Below are positions 44,339-53,418 of a stretch of 64,000 bases of DNA, piece by piece (the first letter of the stretch is position 1; each line of letters starts with the position of its first letter). A program made the translations under genes and the position numbers. The DNA is from Bin55 sp964572845 (lineage in GTDB: Bacteria > Pseudomonadota > Gammaproteobacteria > Pseudomonadales > Azotimanducaceae): assembly GCA_964572845.1 (NCBI GenBank), contig CAZNFX010000003.1, forward strand, positions 186,001-250,000, given 5' to 3'. The notes beneath the pieces are model-generated. The model searched no databases, had not been told where the DNA came from, and saw only the letters and a list, made by a program, of their open reading frames with translations.

Positions 44339-46032
44339 AACGCATTCTCGCAGCTGTAGCGTTCTTGCTTGTTGGTGGAACGGCCGGCTTCTTCATTGCC
44401 CTGCTTTTTTTCGCAGGTTCCAGCGGCGAATCTGGTGAAGGTTCTAGCGAACCAGAAATTCTCTATTGGGTCGCACCCATGGATCCCAACTATCGCCGAG
44501 ACAAACCTGGCAAGTCTCCCATGGGCATGGATCTTGTGCCTGTGTACGCCGACAGTGCGCCGACCGAGGAAGATGTCGTGCTCGTGGAGCCCCATGTGGT
44601 CCAGAACCTCGGCGTACGCTCTGAACTCGTTGTCAAAAGCCCCTTGAACCGCAAAATTCGCACAGTCGGCTATGTTGAATATGACGAAAACGCGCTGCAT
44701 CACATCCACACTCGCGTGGATGGTTGGATAGAAAAGCTGAGTGTCAAAGCCGAGGGCGACCCCATTGTCGCCGACCAAGTATTGTTTGAGCTCTATTCTC
44801 CCGCTTTGGTCAATGCACAGGAAGAGTACCTAATGGCCAAGGCTGGCGGCCAATCCGACATGATCGATGCCTCTGCAGAGCGGCTAAAAGCCCTTGGATT
44901 GATTCAGGATCAAATTGACGAACTCGACGAATTAGGAACTGCAAATCAGGCTGTACCCGTTCGAGCAAAATCTGATGGTGTTGTGCAAATGTTGGGAATT
45001 TCTGAAGGAGTGGCGGTTTCTCCTGACACTCATGTCATGTCTATAGCCGAATTAGACAAGGTATGGGTGGTTGCCGAAGTCTTGGAGAGACAGGCTGGCT
45101 TTGTAGAAATTGGTCAGCGTGTGCAATTTGAACTCGATTCTGCCCCTGGACGAGTGTTTGAAGGACAGGTCGACTACATCTATCCAGCGCTGGATCCCAA
45201 TACCCGCAGCCTTAAAGTTCGCATTACCTTTGACCGTGGCGACTTCGTGGTTCGACCGAATATGTTCGCACACGTGACAATCCTTGTGGAGGGTACGGAG
45301 TCCGTGCTTCACGTTCCTAACTCCGCCGTAATTCGGGGTGGACTGACAGATCGTGTTGTCCTCGACCTTGGAGATGGGAAATTTCGCTCCGCTCCGGTTG
45401 TCGTAGGAATGGAAGCCGATGGTCGAGTACAAATTGTCGAAGGGCTGAAAGTAGAAGATCGAGTAGTCACTTCCGGTCAATTCATGATCGACTCAGAATC
45501 CAACATTGAAACTGCTCTGGAGCGATTCGAAGAGGCGCGTGCACAGCGTCTGGCGCCGAAGCGAGCTACCGTGGGCGCTGTAATCCGCGGCACCTTCCCA
45601 GACGAGTCAAGGATTCGAGTTAAGCACGAACGCGTTCCCGAATTTGGGTGGGGTGCCATGACGATGAAATTGAGAGTTGCCGATGATGCAATGCTCGACA
45701 ACGTGGAGTCTGGACAGGAGGTCAATCTTGTCTTGGAAAAGCGTGAGTCGGGCACGGTCATCGTGGAAATTCAATCCAAGACCGACGATGCAAACCGGGT
45801 CTCGGTCAATGGAGTCGTGCGAGGTACAAACAAAGACGAAGCCAAGTTGAAGGTCAAGCATGATCGTGTTCCAGAGTGGAATTGGGGATCCATGACAATG
45901 GACCTCAAGGTCGAAGACGTAGCTATGCTTGATGGACTCACCAACGACCAGAAAATAGAGATGAAGATCGAAAAGCGCGGGCCTGGAGAATTCGTCATAG
46001 TGGATATCCGATCGGTTGATGAAGAAGGTTGA
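44335..46032 (+). CDS. cusB: CusB-like RND periplasmic adaptor with two C-terminal CusF-like domains
   Basis: Membrane-fusion protein, 565 residues, linking pump and channel. Order: N-terminal TM anchor (8-27); a heavy-metal-binding domain at 42-71 (YWVAPMDPNYRRDKPGKSPM); the adaptor core to about 400 with HHIHTRVDGWIEKL and VWVVAEVLERQAGFVEIGQR; then two CusF-like domains at about 410-480 and 490-562. Each carries H, W, M, M with CusF spacing (H431, W439, M442, M444; H509, W517, M520, M522). In E. coli CusF is a separate Cu(I)/Ag(I) chaperone. ATG at 44335 overlaps the cusC stop. Copper or silver export is inferred from these residues. Confidence 0.92.
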   Translation: MKRILAAVAFLLVGGTAGFFIALLFFAGSSGESGEGSSEPEILYWVAPMDPNYRRDKPGKSPMGMDLVPVYADSAPTEEDVVLVEPHVVQNLGVRSELVVKSPLNRKIRTVGYVEYDENALHHIHTRVDGWIEKLSVKAEGDPIVADQVLFELYSPALVNAQEEYLMAKAGGQSDMIDASAERLKALGLIQDQIDELDELGTANQAVPVRAKSDGVVQMLGISEGVAVSPDTHVMSIAELDKVWVVAEVLERQAGFVEIGQRVQFELDSAPGRVFEGQVDYIYPALDPNTRSLKVRITFDRGDFVVRPNMFAHVTILVEGTESVLHVPNSAVIRGGLTDRVVLDLGDGKFRSAPVVVGMEADGRVQIVEGLKVEDRVVTSGQFMIDSESNIETALERFEEARAQRLAPKRATVGAVIRGTFPDESRIRVKHERVPEFGWGAMTMKLRVADDAMLDNVESGQEVNLVLEKRESGTVIVEIQSKTDDANRVSVNGVVRGTNKDEAKLKVKHDRVPEWNWGSMTMDLKVEDVAMLDGLTNDQKIEMKIEKRGPGEFVIVDIRSVDEEG

Positions 46033-46188
46033 GAGTTGACATCCGCAATTGCCCACCCCTCCGAATATGCGCGTCGCACTGCCACCACCACGAACCACGG
46101 CGGAAACGGCTAGGATTCGACACATCACCCCAACCTCCGATATGAAGCGCTTGGAAGCCGGATGCCTAATTCAAGAGGTCCACTTGTC

Positions 46189-49100
46189 ATGATCTCGAGA
46201 ATAATTGGCTGGTCAATAGAAAACCGAAGCATAGTTCTCATCGCTACGGCATTTCTGATTGTTGGCGGGATCGTTAGTGTCCTTCGAACACCCATTGACG
46301 CAATTCCCGACCTCTCCGATGTCCAGGTGATCGTGAAAACGCCCTTCCCAGGACAAGCACCTCAGGTAGTCGAGGATCAAGTCACTTACCCGCTTTCCGT
46401 AGCCATGCTGTCCGTACCCCGATCCACTGCGGTCCGTGGCTATTCATTCTTTGGAGACTCCTACGTCTACATCATTTTCGAAGACGGCACAGACCTTTAT
46501 TGGGCTCGGTCGCGGGTGCTCGAATACTTGAATCAGGTAACCAATCAGTTGCCCTCGGGCTTGACGCCTACCTTGGGGCCCGACGCCACAGGTGTCGGAT
46601 GGATCTATGAATACGCATTAACCGACAGATCCGGCAACCACGACCTAGATCAATTGAGAAGCCTTCAGGACTGGTTCCTGAAGTACGAATTGCAAACTGT
46701 GCCTGGTGTGGCTGAAGTTGCGACGGTCGGCGGCATGGTGAAGCAGTATCAGGTGGTGGTCGACCCCGACCGTTTGTTTGCATTTGGCCTGACGCTCAAG
46801 CACATCCGCCATGCAATTCAAATCAACAACCAGGAAACAGGCGGATCCGTCATCGAGATGGGCGAAACCGAGTACATGGTCAGAGCAAAGGGCTACGTTC
46901 AAGGGCTCGAACAGCTTGAAAAAATTCCTCTAGGACTCAGTCCAAGCGGAACGCCGCTTCAACTCTCAGATGTTGCTGAGATTCGCGTGGGGCCACAAAT
47001 GCGTCGTGGCGTCGCAGAACTCGATGGCGAAGGAGAAGTGGTTGGCGGAATTGTGGTCATGCGGGCGGGCGAGAACGCGCTCACAACAATCAACGGAGTG
47101 AAGCAGCGACTTGAAGAACTCCAAGGAAGTCTCCCAGAGGGGGTTGAAGTTGTAACGACGTACGACCGTTCAAAACTCATCAAGCGGTCCGTGATCAACC
47201 TGCGCAACACTCTCGTTGAGGAATTTGTCGTAGTGGCACTGGTTTGCGCTCTGTTCCTCTTCCACTTGCGCTCGTCGCTTGTTGTGATACTTAGTCTGCC
47301 CATCGCGATCCTTGGCGCATTTGCGGTGATGCGAGTGCAAGGCATCAACGCCAACATAATGTCCCTTGGGGGGATCGCCATTGCTGTTGGGGCGATGGTT
47401 GACGGCGCGATTGTGATGGTGGAAAACGCTCACAAGCGCCTTGAATCGTTGACCAGCGATGGATCGAAAATCTCCGCTACGCAACGATGGGAGGCGATCA
47501 GGGAAGCTGCTTCCGAACTCGGACCCCCAATTTTCTTCTCGCTTCTAATAGTAACCTTGAGCTTCCTGCCAGTGTTCACACTTGAAGCGCAGGAGGGTCG
47601 GTTGTTCTCTCCATTGGCCTTCACGAAGACCTACTCCATGGCGATCGCCGCGGTACTTGCCATTACGTTGATCCCGGTGTTGATGGGGTACTTCGTGCGG
47701 GGGCGGATTTTCTCTGAACGAAGAAATCCCATCAATCGCGTGCTTGTCGCTGGCTATATGCCCATTTTGAATCTTGTTCTTCGATTTCCCAAGTCCACTC
47801 TTGCCGTTTGCCTCGTACTGCTTGCAGCAGGCCTGTGGCCCATTACGAAACTTGGATCGGAATTCATGCCTCCGCTTGACGAAGGCGACTTCATGTACAT
47901 GCCAACGACGCACCCAGGAATCTCTATCGACAAGGCGCGAGAACTCCTGCAACAGACGGACAAGCTCATACGCACTGTGCCAGAAGTCGAGAACGTATTT
48001 GGAAAGGTCGGTCGGGCAGAAACAGCCACAGACCCGGCTCCGCTAACGATGATTGAGACGATGATCCAACTCAGGCCTCGAGATGAGTGGCGTCCTGGAA
48101 TGACCATGGATGGCATTCGAGATGAATTGAATAGGAGGGTCGATTTCCCGGGACTCAACAATGCCTGGATCATGCCCATTAAGACACGCATCGACATGCT
48201 GGCCACCGGAATCAAGACGCCTGTTGGGATCAAGATTTCGGGGCCCGATCTCAGTGTCATAGAGTCTGTGGGCCGAAGCATCGAAACTGCATTGAGCAAT
48301 GTGCCAGGAACAGCGTCAGTCTTTGCAGAGCGTGTAACTGGAGGGCGTTACATAGATGTCGAAGTGGACCGGGATCGAGCCGCACGGCACGGACTGAATG
48401 TGGAAGACGTACAGGACATCGTACGTACCGCGGTTGGAGGAATGAACGTTTCTCAATCTGTGGAAGGCCTGGACCGTTACCCCATAAATGTGCGCTATCC
48501 CCAATATGTACGCGATTCGCTCGACAGTTTGAAGATGCTCCCGATCATCACTCCTCAAGGTGCACGAGTGGCGCTAGTCGATGTGGCCGACATAAAAATC
48601 AACGACGGTCCACCGGTGATCAAGAGCGAAAATGCACGCCCGAGTGGATGGCTTTATGTTGACATCGTCGATCGGGACTTGGGCTCGTATGTCGCCGAGG
48701 CGCGTGAGATTGTCTCCAACCAAGTCGATCTGCCCACGAACTACTCCTTGCAATGGTCTGGACAGTACGAGTACCTAGTTCGGGCTCAACAGCGTCTCGC
48801 CCTCATGGGTCCTCTTACGCTGGGAATAGTACTCGTGCTACTGTACTTCAACTTTCGCCGTGCATCTGATGTCTTCATGATCATCGGCACGGTACCGTTT
48901 GCCCTCATTGGCGGCATTGTCCTGCTCTATGTTCTTGACTACGACCTATCCGTCGCAGTGGGAGTAGGATTCATCGCGCTTGCAGGTGTTGCTGTCGAAT
49001 TGGGGGTTGTTCTGCTCACATACCTGAATTTGGCTATGACTCGCCGCCAGGAACTAGCACGAAACGAGAATCGCACCATGCAATTGGCCGACGTCTTGGA

Positions 49101-49350
49101 AGCAATTCGAGAAGGCGCGATGCTCAGAATTCGGCCCATACTCATGACAACCATGACCGTCATCTTGGGGCTCGCCCCCATAATGCTCGACCACGGAACC
49201 GGATCGGCCGTCATGCAACGAATTGCCGCCCCGATGTTCGGAGGCATGGTCAGCGCAATGTTCTTGACGCTTGTAGTGCTACCCGCACTCTACCTTCTCT
49301 ACAAGAAGTGGACTATGGTCGGTAAGCCAAAAGCAACTGAAGCCGTATAA
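46189..49350 (+). CDS. cusA: CusA-type heavy-metal RND efflux pump
   Basis: Inner-membrane proton-driven pump of about 1053 residues. Features: SIENRSIVLIATAFLIVGGI, the first porter region PIDAIPDLSDVQVIVKTPFPG, GGIAIAVGAMVDGAIVMVEN (TM4 proton relay), GKVGRAETATDPAPLTMIET, and GIKTPVGIKISGPD. Two methionines, in APLTMIET and RIDMLATGIK, occupy positions of the copper-site methionines in E. coli CusA as I remember them; the third position is leucine (RELLQQTD). This favours Cu/Ag over Co/Zn export but needs alignment. The ATG at 46189 follows AAGAGGT; an in-frame ATG at 46162 is an alternative. About 156 bases separate it from cusB. Confidence 0.93.
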   Translation: MISRIIGWSIENRSIVLIATAFLIVGGIVSVLRTPIDAIPDLSDVQVIVKTPFPGQAPQVVEDQVTYPLSVAMLSVPRSTAVRGYSFFGDSYVYIIFEDGTDLYWARSRVLEYLNQVTNQLPSGLTPTLGPDATGVGWIYEYALTDRSGNHDLDQLRSLQDWFLKYELQTVPGVAEVATVGGMVKQYQVVVDPDRLFAFGLTLKHIRHAIQINNQETGGSVIEMGETEYMVRAKGYVQGLEQLEKIPLGLSPSGTPLQLSDVAEIRVGPQMRRGVAELDGEGEVVGGIVVMRAGENALTTINGVKQRLEELQGSLPEGVEVVTTYDRSKLIKRSVINLRNTLVEEFVVVALVCALFLFHLRSSLVVILSLPIAILGAFAVMRVQGINANIMSLGGIAIAVGAMVDGAIVMVENAHKRLESLTSDGSKISATQRWEAIREAASELGPPIFFSLLIVTLSFLPVFTLEAQEGRLFSPLAFTKTYSMAIAAVLAITLIPVLMGYFVRGRIFSERRNPINRVLVAGYMPILNLVLRFPKSTLAVCLVLLAAGLWPITKLGSEFMPPLDEGDFMYMPTTHPGISIDKARELLQQTDKLIRTVPEVENVFGKVGRAETATDPAPLTMIETMIQLRPRDEWRPGMTMDGIRDELNRRVDFPGLNNAWIMPIKTRIDMLATGIKTPVGIKISGPDLSVIESVGRSIETALSNVPGTASVFAERVTGGRYIDVEVDRDRAARHGLNVEDVQDIVRTAVGGMNVSQSVEGLDRYPINVRYPQYVRDSLDSLKMLPIITPQGARVALVDVADIKINDGPPVIKSENARPSGWLYVDIVDRDLGSYVAEAREIVSNQVDLPTNYSLQWSGQYEYLVRAQQRLALMGPLTLGIVLVLLYFNFRRASDVFMIIGTVPFALIGGIVLLYVLDYDLSVAVGVGFIALAGVAVELGVVLLTYLNLAMTRRQELARNENRTMQLADVLEAIREGAMLRIRPILMTTMTVILGLAPIMLDHGTGSAVMQRIAAPMFGGMVSAMFLTLVVLPALYLLYKKWTMVGKPKATEAV

Positions 49351-49368
49351 GCTCCGTCCAATTCATGC

Positions 49369-50115
49369 TCACGACTTGCTTGGAAACGGAGGCTGGTCGG
49401 GAGTCTCCAAGAGAGCTTTCAAGACGCGTGCCGTAGCGACGGGCGTTGCAACGTGGGCTGCCTGCATTCCGGACTCTATGGCGCCCTGGACGTTGCGACG
49501 ATTGTCGTCCAAGAACAGTACCTGTCCCGGGTCACAATTCATTCGAACGGCTACGTCTTCAAACGCTCTGACATCTGGCTTACGCAAGCCGATTGACGAC
49601 GAATTGAATATGTCCACGAATACCTGAAGTTCTCTCTTCAATCTGCTGGCCCAAATCGATTCGTGCTCCGGATTGGAATTTGTAAAACAGTAGACGGGAA
49701 ACCTTGCAGCCAATTCCTCAACAAGCTCGAATACTTCGGGAATGGCCTCCCCCACCAACGCGTTCCATCCCCTTCTCCAGTCCTCAAAGTCCATGGCAAT
49801 TCCTAGTTGCCTCTCAAGATCGCGCGCAAGGTCGCCGAAGGAAGTCATCCCCGTTTCATACTCCTCGTAGCATTGTTCTATAGACCACTTGGGAACAAAG
49901 TCCTGCATGTCGACGCCGGATGCCTGAGACCAGCACGTGAAGACTCGATCTGGATGCAAGCTGACGACCACTCCTCCCATGTCAAGCAATAGCGTCGTAA
50001 TGCGATTGCGGTCAATATGATTGGCGTCGATACCTACAACCTCCTGCATTTCGTGCATTGGGAACCAGTTGGCATTCTGCACATGTCCGCTGTGATCGGG
50101 TTTAGGATTGGACAC
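49369..50115 (-). CDS. HAD-superfamily hydrolase (subfamily IA)
   Basis: 248-residue HAD hydrolase. Motif I is TLLLDMGGVVVSL, motif II CFTNSN, motif III the lysine in GLRKPD, motif IV VLFLDDNRRNV, as in YihX and epoxide-hydrolase-linked phosphatases; the second Asp of motif I is Gly, as is common in that branch. Substrate unknown, probably a sugar phosphate or nucleotide. The GTG at 50115 gives an N-terminal tail of about 40 residues before motif I; ATGs at 50058 or 50049 would be more usual starts. Convergent with cusA, 18 bases apart. Confidence 0.83.
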   Translation of the reverse strand: MSNPKPDHSGHVQNANWFPMHEMQEVVGIDANHIDRNRITTLLLDMGGVVVSLHPDRVFTCWSQASGVDMQDFVPKWSIEQCYEEYETGMTSFGDLARDLERQLGIAMDFEDWRRGWNALVGEAIPEVFELVEELAARFPVYCFTNSNPEHESIWASRLKRELQVFVDIFNSSSIGLRKPDVRAFEDVAVRMNCDPGQVLFLDDNRRNVQGAIESGMQAAHVATPVATARVLKALLETPDQPPFPSKS

Positions 50116-50209
50116 AACCGATCAATCTTTGAATTGCTGAATCAAGATCATCCACCGTCACTTGAATGTGTCAATCATCCGGTCAACGTGCCCATAGAAT
50201 GTTGAAACC

Positions 50210-51103
50210 ATGAAAAGATCCAGCTTCAGACACTCTCTCGCCCAAGCGATTTTTGCTGTAGCGCTCCGCCCATTGGCGCTGCTTCCTCTTTCAGTGCTCC
50301 GTGCTCTTGGCAGATTCTATGGAAGCATGTCGACTTTGATCCAATCACGAGCTGCACGCACTACGCGCACCAACTTAGCTCTGTGCTTCCCTGAGCTGAG
50401 CGACACGGAAAGGATGCAGCTTGCTAGGCGGTCATTGGAAGAAACCGGTTGCACCATCTTCGAAATGGCAGCCATTTGGTTCTGGAAGGCCAATGCATTG
50501 GAGCAGCTCGTCGTCAAGTTCGAGGGACAGGAACTCTTGGATGAGAAGCTGGCTCAGGGCGGAGTCGTTTGCGTGTGCCCCCATTGGGGCAACTGGGAAA
50601 TCACGGCCCACGCGATTGCCACCCGGTACGTAGCAACCGCCCTCTACGACGGGCGCAGGTTGGCTGAACATACAGACAGAATTACAAGAAAACGCACTCG
50701 ATTTGGACTCACCATGGCGTCGACGGAGAAGAATGGATTGCGAATCCTGCTCTCAGCTCTCAAATCTTCGCAACTAGTCGTCGTAATGCCTGACCAAGTC
50801 CCAACAAGAGGCAACAACGTAATTGTGGATTTCATGGGTGTCAAGGCTCGAACGACGACCATGGTTCAGTCGCTCGTCCGTCACACGGAAGCAGCTGTGC
50901 TGCTACTGACCTTCGAGAGAGTGCCCAAGGGCTTTCATATTCGAGTCGAGCTCTTTCCCGACCATGCAATGGGCGACAGTAAAGAAATTGCAGCACAAAC
51001 CATAAACGACGAGATCAGACGTGTCATCGAACGCGATCCGGCGCAGTACCAATGGGAATACAAGCGCTTTCGACGCCTTCCCGGCATTGACTACTACAAG
51101 TAG
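50210..51103 (+). CDS. Lipid A biosynthesis acyltransferase (LpxL/HtrB family)
   Basis: Inner-membrane enzyme of 297 residues that adds a secondary acyl chain to lipid A or, in some members, to ornithine or other lipids. It has an N-terminal hydrophobic anchor (FAVALRPLALLPLSVLRALG), TRTNLALCFPELSDTER, the catalytic HX4E in CPHWGNWEITAH, MPDQVPTRGNNVIVDFMGVK, and the conserved QYQWEYKRFRR near the end. Length fits LpxL/LpxM. It is divergent from the HAD gene with about 95 bases between the starts. It supports a lipopolysaccharide outer membrane together with lptE. Confidence 0.92.
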   Translation: MKRSSFRHSLAQAIFAVALRPLALLPLSVLRALGRFYGSMSTLIQSRAARTTRTNLALCFPELSDTERMQLARRSLEETGCTIFEMAAIWFWKANALEQLVVKFEGQELLDEKLAQGGVVCVCPHWGNWEITAHAIATRYVATALYDGRRLAEHTDRITRKRTRFGLTMASTEKNGLRILLSALKSSQLVVVMPDQVPTRGNNVIVDFMGVKARTTTMVQSLVRHTEAAVLLLTFERVPKGFHIRVELFPDHAMGDSKEIAAQTINDEIRRVIERDPAQYQWEYKRFRRLPGIDYYK

Positions 51104-51133
51104 CACGCCTCGCGGAGAATGAGTACCAAAATC

Positions 51134-52942
51134 TTAGAATCTCGCGTTGCCGCTTTGAATCTCGCTCAGGAATTCCTTATCAAGCACTGAGTAGCCCGGT
51201 TCGCCCGGTTTCAATACATAAATGGGATCTTCGACAACGTTCAAGTCGTACGCCTGCTCTCGGAGATCCTTTTTCACCATCTTGAACGTGCCAGTTACTT
51301 CCTGAGCTGGTTGAACTCTTACGAATACCGGCCGAGCAAACGATGGAAGGTTGGATTGCACATACTCGGAAAAGGTATCCACATTGAGCTCGTCAATGCC
51401 ATCGTTGAGGCTTACCGCCGCCATTCCCGCACGTCCTTCCGATCCAGGTATTTGAACACCGAAAACGTTGCTCATGGCGATGTCTTCAAACCCATTGAGA
51501 ATCTCTCCCACTTCGTTGGTCGACACGTTTTCAGAACGCCACCTAAAGGTATCGCCCAATCTGTCGACAAACTGATAGTGCTTGTAGCCAAGTGAAAAAC
51601 CCACGTCAACAGTCTTGAGAAGATCGCCTGTATTGAACCAACTGTCGCCGTCTTCCAGCACGTCACGCAATATCTTGCTCTCCGTAGCATCCGGATCGGT
51701 GTACCCCTCAAACGACGAATTGGGATTGATGTGGCCAATGCACAATCCTGGCTCTTCCTCGTCGACCTCGATGCAGCGACCATCGTCTCCCCGCAATACC
51801 TCTCCAGTGTCCGGATCGTAGCGAACCAAAGCCACCTTGGATGCAGTCAATCCAACAGTACAGTCCTTGTTGAGAATGTTGGCAAAGGCAACGTTGCCTT
51901 CACTTGCACCGTAGAATTCGGTCACCCGGTTTATTCCAAATCGCCGCTTGAAATCAATCCAGATGTCGGGTCGCAAGCCGTTCCCAATCATTGTATGTAG
52001 CGGGTTTTGGGCATCGTCTGGCTTCTCTTGGGAGTTATAGAGATAGCGCAGCATCTCACCAACATAGACTAAGTGAGTCACGCCGTGTCGCCGAACATCG
52101 CCAAGAAATCCGCTAGCCGAGAACTTTCGCTGCAACACAACGCCGGCTCCGCAAAGCATCGCTGCTCCTGCTCCAATCACCAATCCAGTCCCGTGATACA
52201 GAGGCAGACACAGGTAGATGCGGTCTCTGTGAGTACATCGCAATCCAGCGATGTACGACAGTCGCGACATTTGCAGGAATCTACGGTTGGACATGATTGC
52301 CGCCTTGGGCAGGCCCGTTGTACCCGACGTGAATATGTAGAACGCCGTCTCCCTTAAGGTCACGTCGTTCTGCGCCGGAGGCTCGTCCGGGTCTAGGTTT
52401 GAACTCAACGCCGTCAAGTTCGAAGCCCAATTCGGAACCTCTTGCGTCGGGGATTCGGGAACAGCAACAAATCCGTCCCCGTCGTTCAACGGAAGCGACT
52501 GCTTGACGCCCTCAACCGACTCGACCAGCTCCATCCCGAAGACGCATATCTTGGATTGCGATACCGAAATGCAATGCTGAAGTGGGCGCTCTTGCAAGTT
52601 TGTATTTATCAGTGCGGCGACGGCACCGAGCTTGCTAATGCTTATGCATAACGCGATAAATTCTGGGCGATTCTCCATCATGAGGCTAACAACATCGCCA
52701 CGTCCTACGCCCAAGCCTGAAAGCGCTGACGCATACCGATTAGCCTGTTCATTTAGTTCCCGCCAAGTCTGGGTTTGATCGCCATAGACAATGGCAACGC
52801 TGTTGCCATGCGTTGTGGCTGTGTTGGTCACTTGGCGGCCAAAGCAATCAGCCTCATCAAGAGGTCTGGGCTTCATTCCTTTCTTCAATGTGAGAAGAGT
52901 CGGAACATCGCTCAAGACCGAAACAAAATCAGCAATACTCAC
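51134..52942 (-). CDS. Fatty-acyl-CoA synthetase, FATP/SLC27 type
   Basis: ANL-family enzyme, 602 residues, that activates long or very long chain fatty acids with ATP and CoA. The AMP-binding P-loop is FYIFTSGTTGLPKAAIMSN; EFYGASEGNVAFANI is the A5 motif, and DSWFNTGDLL with HYQFVDRLGDTFRWRSENV the hinge motifs. The FATP-type signature RWRSENVSTNEVGEIL is clear. Length fits the family. It lies leftward, convergent with the acyltransferase gene; about 165 bases upstream begins the next leftward unit. Fits a lifestyle using acyl chains for catabolism. Confidence 0.9.
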   Translation of the reverse strand: MSIADFVSVLSDVPTLLTLKKGMKPRPLDEADCFGRQVTNTATTHGNSVAIVYGDQTQTWRELNEQANRYASALSGLGVGRGDVVSLMMENRPEFIALCISISKLGAVAALINTNLQERPLQHCISVSQSKICVFGMELVESVEGVKQSLPLNDGDGFVAVPESPTQEVPNWASNLTALSSNLDPDEPPAQNDVTLRETAFYIFTSGTTGLPKAAIMSNRRFLQMSRLSYIAGLRCTHRDRIYLCLPLYHGTGLVIGAGAAMLCGAGVVLQRKFSASGFLGDVRRHGVTHLVYVGEMLRYLYNSQEKPDDAQNPLHTMIGNGLRPDIWIDFKRRFGINRVTEFYGASEGNVAFANILNKDCTVGLTASKVALVRYDPDTGEVLRGDDGRCIEVDEEEPGLCIGHINPNSSFEGYTDPDATESKILRDVLEDGDSWFNTGDLLKTVDVGFSLGYKHYQFVDRLGDTFRWRSENVSTNEVGEILNGFEDIAMSNVFGVQIPGSEGRAGMAAVSLNDGIDELNVDTFSEYVQSNLPSFARPVFVRVQPAQEVTGTFKMVKKDLREQAYDLNVVEDPIYVLKPGEPGYSVLDKEFLSEIQSGNARF

Positions 52943-53109
52943 CGTTCCCTACCTCGCTGACTGTTGAGGACACTGCATGATAGAACACCTTTCTACCAAA
53001 GTGCGTTCGACAGATTGACGAAGGTGACCCCGTCGCAGGCATCTAAGTGGGAAAGTCACGTTTCGGTGCGCGTTTCCTAAATTGAACCCGCGTGTCTACC
53101 AAGAGGCCT

Positions 53110-53415
53110 TTACCTCTCGGTGGATTCGGTGTCGTTGCTCACGGGTACGGAATCGTCGGTCTCGCGTGCCAGCTCGGCCTGAGTCTTGTGCATCCACCTT
53201 TGTATTCGGCGATCTATGCCGGGAATGCAGAGCCCAATGAGCAACAGGCCAAGCGGCAGCATCCAGAATCCAAGAACAGGAAGAAAGCCGAGCACTCCGC
53301 CAATGCATAGCGCTATGCCAAGGGGAAGACGCAAGTAGACCGGAAGTTTCTCGCCGTAATACAGACCACCCAAGACTAGCTTCTTGAGTACGCGCAAGAA
53401 GTCCTTCTTGTTCAC
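53110..53415 (-). CDS. Small membrane protein (PGPGW-like)
   Basis: 101 residues with two close TM segments (LGIALCIGGVLGFLPVLGFW and MLPLGLLLIGLCIPG) separated by the proline-glycine turn that gives the PGPGW-like family its name, an amphipathic basic N-terminus and a charged acidic tail. Function unknown. Its start lies 3 bases after the MBL hydrolase stop, so the two are co-transcribed. Confidence 0.7.
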   Translation of the reverse strand: MNKKDFLRVLKKLVLGGLYYGEKLPVYLRLPLGIALCIGGVLGFLPVLGFWMLPLGLLLIGLCIPGIDRRIQRWMHKTQAELARETDDSVPVSNDTESTER

Positions 53416-53418
53416 TTG

